Origin: Desulfotignum sp.
Lineage (GTDB): Bacteria; Desulfobacterota; Desulfobacteria; Desulfobacterales; Desulfobacteraceae
DNA: 8,135 bases
Assembly: GCA_011390695.1 (NCBI GenBank)
Contig: JAABRW010000461.1
Span: 1-8,135, forward strand
Reading direction: 5' to 3'
Shown: piece by piece, positions 1-5,363 of the stretch
How positions within the stretch are numbered: position 1 is the stretch's first letter
Layout of the letters: the number at the start of each line of letters is the position of its first letter
Made by a program: the position numbers and the translations under genes
Notes under the pieces: generated by a model
What the model was told of the DNA's origin: nothing
The model's input: the letters and a program-made list of their open reading frames with translations, nothing else
Database searches by the model: none

Positions 1-293
1 CAGAAAGTGTTCCCCGGACAGGTACGGATACTTCTGACACAAAGCCCGACGGCAGCCCCCTTGTCCATCCCCAGATCTTCCCACACCGCGTCAATATCCG
101 CTTCTTGCAGCCCCACAATGGCCACGCGGGCCGCGCCGGTGATCTTTATGGCTTTGGCATTGTACTTTTCCGATACATCCGCGATCCTGCGCAGCAGTTC
201 CGGGGTCACGATCCCGCAGGGGATATGGGGGGCAATGGCATAGGTTTCATTATCATTTTGGGGGATGGCCCCTTTTTCTCCAAGTTTCAACAT
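1..293 (-). CDS. Nitrite/sulfite reductase-type siroheme protein, N-terminal part (truncated by window edge)
   Basis: Ninety-seven residues are visible, beginning MLKLGEKGAI, before the frame runs off the left edge. Residues of about 14 to 80 fit the ferredoxin-like half-domain of nitrite/sulfite reductases. The visible end, RSIRTCPGNTF, is followed by a codon starting TG, which fits the C-x5-C pair that binds the 4Fe-4S cluster next to siroheme in this family. Such proteins reduce sulfite or nitrite in the cytoplasm. In sulfate reducers they occur as small stand-alone 'assimilatory-type' sulfite reductases and as parts of larger NirB-like enzymes. The full length is not visible, so the subtype and substrate cannot be fixed. 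The ATG start is supported by an AGGAG-type ribosome site (minus strand of 301-306) seven bases upstream. It is divergent from the small gene at 450. The family call is fairly safe; the substrate is open. Confidence 0.8.
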   Translation of the reverse strand, partial: MLKLGEKGAIPQNDNETYAIAPHIPCGIVTPELLRRIADVSEKYNAKAIKITGAARVAIVGLQEADIDAVWEDLGMDKGAAVGLCVRSIRTCPGNTF

Positions 294-332
294 AAATTTT
301 CTCCTGATGCTTTCTGGTTATATTTTCAGATC

Positions 333-361
333 AACTTAGAGACCGCACAAGATTTTGTCAA
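333..361 (-). promoter_or_regulatory. Candidate promoter for the reductase gene
   Basis: On the minus strand there is a perfect TTGACA (356-361), a 17-base spacer, and TAAGTT (333-338), a weak match to the -10 consensus. It lies about 40 bases before the reductase start and points towards it. The -35 and spacing are good but the -10 is poor, so this is tentative. Confidence 0.35.
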
Positions 362-380
362 GTCTGCTGGTGATAACTGC

Positions 381-408
381 TTGTATAAACCGAATCCGTT
401 GTTATTAT
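381..408 (+). promoter_or_regulatory. Candidate promoter for the two small genes
   Basis: On the plus strand, TTGTAT (381-386) is followed after 16 bases by TATTAT (403-408), a 5/6 match to the -10 consensus. A TG at 400-401 makes it an extended -10 element. It lies about 40 bases upstream of the ATG at 450. The -35 is weak (3/6). It sits back to back with the minus-strand candidate at 333-361, so the region would be a divergent promoter. Confidence 0.4.
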
Positions 409-449
409 ATTGATAAAGCCAACTGAAACCTGATTAAAGGAGGTCATCC

Positions 450-698
450 ATGAATAAAAAAGAGTTGTGTGATAAAATCAGATCCCTGTATCCGGATGTA
501 GGAGAATGCGGTATTGATGTGAATGTGGATTATGATGATGCAAATGACCGCTGGAAAGTTTATCTGAAAAAAGACAAAAAAGAACTCAAAACCTTTCTTG
601 AGCCCGGTGATGCCGACCTGTGCATGAAAGGAAAGCAGTGCGTGAGTCTGGGCATTGAAATCAACCAGCTGAAAGACAGCATCGAGAGAATGCCGTGA
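450..698 (+). CDS. Small cysteine-containing protein of unknown function (82 residues)
   Basis: A complete small gene begins with ATG five bases after a strong AAAGGAGGT ribosome site (436-444), which makes real translation likely. I do not recognise a named family. The protein is soluble, with no signal peptide or membrane segment. It has four cysteines (C7, C20, C58, C64); the last two sit in DLCMKGKQC, spaced C-x5-C. The middle (about 22-50) alternates charged and hydrophobic residues as in short beta strands, and the end (about 68-80) looks helical. The cysteines could bind metal or form redox pairs, but no standard motif proves it. It is divergent from the reductase gene and is followed after 15 bases by another small gene in the same direction, probably on one transcript. 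A link with the reductase is only positional. Confidence 0.75.
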   Translation: MNKKELCDKIRSLYPDVGECGIDVNVDYDDANDRWKVYLKKDKKELKTFLEPGDADLCMKGKQCVSLGIEINQLKDSIERMP

Positions 699-713
699 GA
701 GTGAGGTGTTAAA

Positions 714-878
714 ATGACGCAAGATGACAAAAAAAAAGACAAAGCGGCTGATCTGGATGTGTGCACCCAGGCCCCTGAATTTGCTGAACATGCAAGGCCC
801 AACGAACCGGCACAGGATGCCTGTGATGATGGCAGGGCCGGTTTGAAAAAAGATGATAAAAAGCAGCACAAATCATAA
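714..878 (+). CDS. Very small, highly charged hypothetical protein (54 residues)
   Basis: An ATG at 714 follows a GAGGTG ribosome site (703-708) by five bases and opens a 54-codon frame ending in TAA. The product is extremely polar, starting MTQDDKKKDKAAD and ending KKDDKKQHKS, with two cysteines (C17, C37) and almost no hydrophobic core, so it is probably disordered. It contains a run of nine A bases (729-737) encoding three lysines. Its 15-base distance from the preceding gene suggests one transcript. No family is recognised. Reasons to believe it are the ribosome site, the tight spacing and the lack of any other gene here. Against it are the short length and low-complexity composition. Confidence 0.5.
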   Translation: MTQDDKKKDKAADLDVCTQAPEFAEHARPNEPAQDACDDGRAGLKKDDKKQHKS

Positions 879-924
879 GCCGGGCAAAACCGCACACCGT
901 GCTGGAAAAACCTGAAACCCCTTT

Positions 925-2367
925 TTACGGAGACATTGTCTCACGCTTTTGGATCGTATATTCCACCTGGACCCTGCCCTTTTTCTGATCTTCTGGCCTT
1001 ATGGTCTTCGGATGCAGGGCAATCTGGGCAGACAGACTACCGGAAGCTGTTATACCATCCAGAAAAAGAGGTTCTGTAAACAGGGTCTCTATCTTTTTGA
1101 GAACCTGGTGGGGGCCGATGACGCTGATATTTTCCGGTGATGCTATTGACTGGGTCATGATCAGGTCCGGGGAAAGCCGGCCGGTCCAGAAAGGCTGAAT
1201 GGAAAGCTCCTTTTTGACCGGCACATCAACAAACACCTCGATCAAAGAAGGATCGATATTTTTGACCACAATGCCCGGGGGCAGCGTAACATCGTTCCGG
1301 CTGACAGCCAGTTTGTTGATGCCCGGAACAGTATCGTTCAGGTTCAGCTTGACATTTATCCGGTCAGACTGCAAAGATCTGATCAAGGGCCTGGAACCAC
1401 TGAGCAGAAGCTTGACATTGCTTGATGTAGAGGAAAAAATTTCCATATTCTGATCTGATTTGATAAATTCCACCGGAATATCATGGGTGGCAAGGGTTTC
1501 CATTCCCCTGGAAAAACTGAGCCACAGTCCGGTTACACAGATCAGACAGATGACTGCGGCTGCGGCAAGTTCCCGGGTGTGCTTTTTTAATCCTGTGGAG
1601 GAAGTATCGTCGCCGGCATGTCTGGTGAGCAGTTTTTCAAGGACTGTGCTGTCATTAATATCATATACCCGATTGTCCTTGACCAGGGTAATTTTGCCGC
1701 GTTCTTCTGAAACCACAATTACCAGGGCATCGGTTTGTTCGGTCAAACCAACGGCTGCCCTGTGCCGGGTACCAAAATATGAAGGCAGGTCTGTACGCTT
1801 TGAAAGGGGAAGAATCACTCCAACATCCGTAATCCTGTCTCCTTGAATAACGGCCGCACCGTCATGGACCGGATTATCTTCCCAGAAAATACTGACCAGC
1901 ATCTCTTTGGAAAGTTTCCCCTGCCAGACGATCCCCTTTTGCACAACACTTTCCAACCCCTTGTTCAGGGGAAGAACAACCAATGCCCCGATTTTTTTTC
2001 TTGCCAGTTCATAAACACTTTCAACAATAATACCCACAGGGGTTTTGCGCTGATACCGGGGAATACCCCAGAAAAAGGATTTCAGATCTCTGGTCTGGAG
2101 CACGGAGGATATTTCATTGCGGAACACAATGATAATAACCAGGGCGGCAACGGCAATAACACCCTGCATGGCCCAGCTGGTGACAATCAGTCCCATGGAA
2201 ACAGCCACCTGCCGGAGGACCCAGAATATACCCATGGCGAACAGCACCCGTAGTACATTGGTTCCCCGAAAAAGCACGTAAAGCCGGAACAGGATGTAGC
2301 TGTTCAATGCTATATCAAGAAATCCCTGCCACCCGATGCCGAAAAAGTGGTAAAAAAACTGTCCCAT
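925..2367 (-). CDS. cdaA: Membrane diadenylate cyclase (CdaA type) fused to YbbR/CdaR-type domains
   Basis: The protein (480 residues) joins two ATP into cyclic di-AMP, a messenger tied to potassium, osmotic and cell-wall control. The N-terminus carries three hydrophobic segments (about 14-33, 38-58, 63-82), as in CdaA. The cyclase domain (about 85-245) has both catalytic signatures: DGA at 169-171 within NPVHDGAAVI, and GTRHRAA at 199-205. A fourth membrane segment follows (about 266-286), then an extracytoplasmic region (about 290-475) resembling two YbbR domains, the fold of the cyclase regulator CdaR. Typical CdaA is about 270 residues with CdaR as a separate protein; here both are one chain. 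The topology is consistent: cyclase inside, YbbR outside. The ATG lies 6 bases after the DUF2914 stop without a clear ribosome site, so coupled translation is likely. No glmM, its usual neighbour, is adjacent. The cyclase call is firm; the number of YbbR repeats is less sure. Confidence 0.9.
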   Translation of the reverse strand: MGQFFYHFFGIGWQGFLDIALNSYILFRLYVLFRGTNVLRVLFAMGIFWVLRQVAVSMGLIVTSWAMQGVIAVAALVIIIVFRNEISSVLQTRDLKSFFWGIPRYQRKTPVGIIVESVYELARKKIGALVVLPLNKGLESVVQKGIVWQGKLSKEMLVSIFWEDNPVHDGAAVIQGDRITDVGVILPLSKRTDLPSYFGTRHRAAVGLTEQTDALVIVVSEERGKITLVKDNRVYDINDSTVLEKLLTRHAGDDTSSTGLKKHTRELAAAAVICLICVTGLWLSFSRGMETLATHDIPVEFIKSDQNMEIFSSTSSNVKLLLSGSRPLIRSLQSDRINVKLNLNDTVPGINKLAVSRNDVTLPPGIVVKNIDPSLIEVFVDVPVKKELSIQPFWTGRLSPDLIMTQSIASPENISVIGPHQVLKKIETLFTEPLFLDGITASGSLSAQIALHPKTIRPEDQKKGRVQVEYTIQKRETMSP

Positions 2368-2373
2368 GGGCGG

Positions 2374-2829
2374 TCAGTCGACAATACTGAATCTAAGGGT
2401 TTTCATCAGATTTTCCTGACTGTCAACGACCTCAACCCGCCAGGGTCCTTTATCAGCATCTCTGAGCTGCATGCTGCTGAAAGAAGACCATTTGGGGGGA
2501 TTGAGCACCAGTTTTGCATTGGATATCAAACGGTCCTGCCTGTACCACCTGTGATACACTATGGTTTCCCGGGGTACCGGATCAAAAGCGGTAAAACAGA
2601 ACACCCTGCCCAGGGAAATCGAAAAAACCACAGCCTGGTTCACGGGTTTGAACCTTTCAATGGCTTCACACATTACTGCCTGGACCAGCACCGGTTGAAG
2701 CAGCACAGGTTGTTCTTTCGAAAGCGGGTCTTCTGACAGCGGATTCTGGGCCCAAGCATAGGGGCTAGAAAAGACTGCTGCAGGCAAAAACAGCAACAGA
2801 CACATCAACCTGAAAAAAAATATTTTCAT
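2374..2829 (-). CDS. Exported DUF2914 protein
   Basis: From the ATG at 2829 the product is 151 residues. It opens with a clear signal peptide: MKIFFFRLM, a leucine-rich core, and a likely cut after SSPYAWA (about residue 27). The mature part matches the DUF2914 pattern as I know it: a CEAIERFKPVN start, GRVFCFTAF, then IVYHRWYR, then WSSFSS, and a closing WRVEVVDSQ...LRFSIVD. The family's biochemical role is unknown; it looks like a small beta-sandwich domain and would lie outside the cytoplasmic membrane. A longer frame opens at a TTG at 2865, but that has no ribosome site and would put 12 polar residues before the signal peptide, so I reject it. The ATG has only a distant AAGGT (12 bases away). 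It is first in a two-gene unit with the cyclase, whose YbbR tail would lie in the same compartment. A partnership is inferred from position only. Confidence 0.8.
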   Translation of the reverse strand: MKIFFFRLMCLLLFLPAAVFSSPYAWAQNPLSEDPLSKEQPVLLQPVLVQAVMCEAIERFKPVNQAVVFSISLGRVFCFTAFDPVPRETIVYHRWYRQDRLISNAKLVLNPPKWSSFSSMQLRDADKGPWRVEVVDSQENLMKTLRFSIVD

Positions 2830-2972
2830 GGCCGTGATGATACCTTCAGATCCACTTTTTTTCAAGCAAGAATCATTTTATGCCAAGGTGATTTCATTCT
2901 AACCGTCAATCAATCTATAACCTTCAGGGAGGTCAAATTATTTTACGACAAATATGTTGGATCCAAAAAAGG

Positions 2973-3003
2973 TATTACCAAGTCTCATAAATTTTTGGTA
3001 ATA
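2973..3003. repeat. Inverted repeat with 9-bp perfect arms (operator or minus-strand terminator)
   Basis: TATTACCAA (2973-2981) and TTGGTAATA (2995-3003) are perfect inverted arms around 13 bases, with arm centres 22 bp apart, about two helix turns. It lies in the 219-bp divergent gap between the DUF2914-cyclase unit and the asparaginase gene, 45 bases before the asparaginase start. Read on the minus strand, the hairpin is followed after CC by six T bases (2965-2970), so it could also be a weak rho-independent terminator. The stem is AT-rich and the loop long, which makes a dimeric regulator site at least as likely. The rest of the gap shows no confident promoter. Confidence 0.5.
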
Positions 3004-3048
3004 TCAACTCTGCCCATATGAAAAACCATTTTACACAAGGCTCTGCCC

Positions 3049-4050
3049 ATGAAACCATGCGTTGTCATACTTGCCACCGGCGGCACCATAGCCGGAATCA
3101 GCCATGCATCGGCCCGGGCCGGATACGCCTCTGGACAGGTAACCATCCAGCAGATGATCCAGTCGGTCCCGGATCTGGATCATCTGGCTGTTGTCACAGG
3201 AGAACAGATCAGCAATGTGGGGTCCCAGGACATGTCTTTTGACATCCTGATGCGCCTGACCTGCCGCATCAACGAACTGCTGGAACAAGCGGATATCCAC
3301 GGCATTGTGGTAACCCATGGGACCGACACCATGGAGGAAACCGCATTTTTTTTAAACCTCACCGTGAACAGCCCCAAGCCGGTGGTGGTGACAGGGGCCA
3401 TGCGGCCTGCCAACGCCATTTCTGCTGACGGTCCTTTGAATCTTTTCAATTCAGTGGCAGTGGCAGCTGATCCTGATGCACAGGAACGTGGCGTGCTCGT
3501 GGTCATGAACGACAGGATTCACGGGGCACATTCTTTGACCAAAACCAACACCACCTCTGTGGAAACCTTTCTGTCCCCGGTGAACGGCCTGGTGGGCACG
3601 GTGAATTACGGCAAAACCGTGTATTTCAGGTTTCCATTCCGGCGCCACACCTTTTTAAGCCGGTTTTCTGATCTGTTCTGCACCAAAAACCGGGTGATGC
3701 TGCCCAGAGTGGATATTGTGTATGCCTGCATCGATATGCCGCCAAATCTCCTTGATTGTAGTGTGGCTGGCGGAGCACAGGGCATCGTCATTGCCGGGGA
3801 CGGCAACGGCAACATGAACCAGGCCACCGTAAAAAAAGCAGCCCGGATGGCCGGCCGGGGTGTTTTCATTGTCAGAAGCTCCCGGGTGCCCACCGGCACT
3901 GTGGGCAGAAATGTAGAGGTGGATGATGATGCCTGCGGCTTCATTGTGTCAGATGAACTCAACCCTGCCAAGTCCCGGATTCTGCTCATGCTGGCTATTG
4001 CGGAAAAACCTGATCTGGAAACCTTACAGCAGCTGTTTTACACCTATTAG
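3049..4050 (+). CDS. L-asparaginase, type II-like sequence without export signal
   Basis: The enzyme hydrolyses L-asparagine to aspartate and ammonia. At 333 residues it covers the whole asparaginase/glutaminase fold. Both active-site threonines are present: T13 in ATGGTIAG and T92 in THGTDTMEET. Residues matching the other known catalytic or binding positions of E. coli AnsB are Y26, S59 (in NVGSQDM), D93, K165 (in LTKTNTT) and E290 (in NVEVDDD). VMND and VRSSRVPTG also match the type II branch closely. Type II enzymes are usually exported, but this one starts directly at MKPCVVILATGG, and the frame upstream hits a stop at 3019-3021, so no signal peptide can be added. It is therefore probably cytoplasmic. 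A modest AAGG ribosome site lies eight bases before the ATG. Its TAG overlaps the stop of the convergent amidase gene by four bases. Some glutaminase side activity is possible in this family. Confidence 0.93.
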   Translation: MKPCVVILATGGTIAGISHASARAGYASGQVTIQQMIQSVPDLDHLAVVTGEQISNVGSQDMSFDILMRLTCRINELLEQADIHGIVVTHGTDTMEETAFFLNLTVNSPKPVVVTGAMRPANAISADGPLNLFNSVAVAADPDAQERGVLVVMNDRIHGAHSLTKTNTTSVETFLSPVNGLVGTVNYGKTVYFRFPFRRHTFLSRFSDLFCTKNRVMLPRVDIVYACIDMPPNLLDCSVAGGAQGIVIAGDGNGNMNQATVKKAARMAGRGVFIVRSSRVPTGTVGRNVEVDDDACGFIVSDELNPAKSRILLMLAIAEKPDLETLQQLFYTY

Positions 4051-5363
4051 CCGATATCATCCAGGGGCAGGAAAATCTGTGTGCCTTTGGGCAGATTGGA
4101 AAAATCTGTTATGGTATCTCCGGTTTTGACATGGCCGGGCGGCAGAAAATACACCGTGCCGGGATCCTTGTATTTCCGGCCGGCAATGCCGTAGGCGGTC
4201 ACGGCTTCAGAGATGAGAAACGGCCCCTGATACCCCACGATCAACTGTGTTTTCCGGGGCAGGTCATCCCAGTCCGGAATGCGGGAACCTGTAAAAATTT
4301 TACCTGACGGCAGAAAATAGATGGTGGAATCAAAGCGGTAGGCCGGGCCTGCATGGGACCAGGCGGTCATACGGTCGGTGATCACCTTTACCGGCGTTTG
4401 GGAAACCTGTATCTGCTCTTTTTCGATCTCCTGGTCCAGCAGGACCTTTGTGTTGACGGGCAGCAGGTGCCAGCCGATGGTATCTTTTATCTGATCCCCT
4501 GTCAGGGTACGGCCGCTGGGAAGTACATAGGCTGTTGTCCGGCTGTCATAATCCCCCCCTGCAATGGACCAGGCGGAATTATTCCTGGAAATAAGGTTGG
4601 ACACCGGTGCGGTGGCAGCCACCTTGGCAACCGCCGGCTGTTCACCGTAAAACAGATCCGCCAGATAGGGGTCGGGAAGCAGCCGTCCGGCCCTGACATC
4701 CGGGTCAAATCCCAGGGTGGGTCCCAGCCCGGCCCTGGATCTGTCAAAATTCTTGGCACAGCGTTTTCTGCCCCGGTGATCCTTTGGAAACCAGGGATTG
4801 GGCCTGCCAAAGGCTATCTGGCTGTGGGTGAGCACGGCGGTGTCATCCAGATGGTAAACCCGCTGCAGAATATCGATAAGCATGGCAGCGGACCGGTACT
4901 GCCGGTCTGTCAAAGGAGCGGAATGATATCCCACCAGTTCGATGCCGATGGAAACAGATGATATATCCTGTTTCCCCTGCCACATGGAAAGCCCGGCATG
5001 GTCAGCCCGGTATTGTTTGTCCAGGATCCGGTAGGTCCTGCCGTTTCTGGCAATCACGTAATGGGCATGTCCCCCGGGTGTGCTGTGGCCGCTTTTGAAC
5101 TTTTTTCCTTTGGAGACCACCCGCAGGGTGGTGGACAGTCCCAGTTCCGATGTGTGCACAATGATATACCGGGTTGCGGTGCGCCGAATCTTTTTAAATT
5201 GTTTATTCAGCCTGTTTCTGTGGTCTATGATGGCATTTTGAAACTGTTGATAATCAGATCGGCTGTATGCAGAACAGGCATCAATCCCGGAAAAAAGCGT
5301 TACAAAAAACACAAGCACCCAGACCGGGATCAGCCATGCATAATATCCTGTATTTTGGTTCAT
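4047..5363 (-). CDS. Exported N-acetylmuramoyl-L-alanine amidase (Amidase_2/PGRP fold) with triple C-terminal repeat
   Basis: The enzyme is expected to cut the bond between muramic acid and L-alanine of peptidoglycan, outside the cytoplasmic membrane. The 438-residue product starts with a hydrophobic stretch (about 11-28) ahead of DACSA, a likely signal peptide or anchor. The amidase domain spans about 60-210. Probable zinc ligands are H70 in IIVHTS, H180 in VLTHSQIA and C202 in GRKRCA; Cys as third ligand is known in PGRP and T7-type members. E142 in SIGIELVG matches the family's conserved acid. After a linker come three related repeats (264-432) that I cannot name. An in-frame GTG sits one codon upstream, but the ATG is preferred because AAGG lies four bases before it. 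The ATG overlaps the chemoreceptor stop as TGATG, so translation is probably coupled. Its stop overlaps that of the asparaginase gene. Substrate and cell-cycle role are unknown. Confidence 0.87.
   Translation of the reverse strand: MNQNTGYYAWLIPVWVLVFFVTLFSGIDACSAYSRSDYQQFQNAIIDHRNRLNKQFKKIRRTATRYIIVHTSELGLSTTLRVVSKGKKFKSGHSTPGGHAHYVIARNGRTYRILDKQYRADHAGLSMWQGKQDISSVSIGIELVGYHSAPLTDRQYRSAAMLIDILQRVYHLDDTAVLTHSQIAFGRPNPWFPKDHRGRKRCAKNFDRSRAGLGPTLGFDPDVRAGRLLPDPYLADLFYGEQPAVAKVAATAPVSNLISRNNSAWSIAGGDYDSRTTAYVLPSGRTLTGDQIKDTIGWHLLPVNTKVLLDQEIEKEQIQVSQTPVKVITDRMTAWSHAGPAYRFDSTIYFLPSGKIFTGSRIPDWDDLPRKTQLIVGYQGPFLISEAVTAYGIAGRKYKDPGTVYFLPPGHVKTGDTITDFSNLPKGTQIFLPLDDIG
4068..4574 (-). other. Three-unit protein repeat in the amidase C-terminus
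   Basis: This stretch encodes residues 264-432 of the amidase. Three units of about 43-46 residues (264-309, 334-376, 390-432) share a pattern: A-[W/Y]-x-x-A-G, then a Tyr, then Y-x-L-P-[S/P]-G, then T-G-x-x-I, ending with L-P followed by a T-[K/Q] pair and hydrophobics. Clear landmarks are YVLPSGRTLTG, YFLPSGKIFTG and YFLPPGHVKTG. Linkers of about 24 and 13 residues separate them. The units have diverged at DNA level, so this is an old duplication. A wall- or envelope-binding role is plausible given the attached amidase, but it is inferred; it does not match LysM, SPOR, SH3 or choline-binding repeats as I know them. Confidence 0.75.

Noticed and set aside
729..737. Run of nine A bases in the 54-residue gene as a programmed frameshift site
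   Set aside because: Neither shifted frame gives a recognisable product, and lysine-rich composition alone explains the run.
444..895. Long open frames on the minus strand opposite the two small genes (up to about 141 codons)
   Set aside because: They lack ribosome sites and recognisable protein features. The plus-strand genes have strong ribosome sites and sensible spacing, so these are shadows.
892..902. GCAC-ACC-GTGC hairpin after the 54-residue gene, considered as a terminator
   Set aside because: The stem has only four base pairs and is not followed by a T-run.
2830..2865. Longer DUF2914 protein starting at TTG 2865
   Set aside because: It has no ribosome site and adds 12 polar residues before an otherwise normal signal peptide.
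3008..3050. Ten-base direct repeat CTCTGCCCAT at 3008-3017 and 3041-3050, each followed by an ATG-like context
   Set aside because: It is short, present only twice, and the first ATG (3018) opens a different frame with no meaningful product. Probably chance or a tiny duplication.
4353..4961. Plus-strand open frame (202 codons) opposite the amidase gene
   Set aside because: The product is Gly/Pro-rich without motifs, no good ribosome site was seen, and it overlaps a confidently identified gene.
5268..5276. Lipobox in the amidase N-terminus (IDAC)
   Set aside because: Asp before Ala-Cys does not fit the usual lipobox; ordinary signal-peptide cleavage or an uncleaved anchor is more likely.
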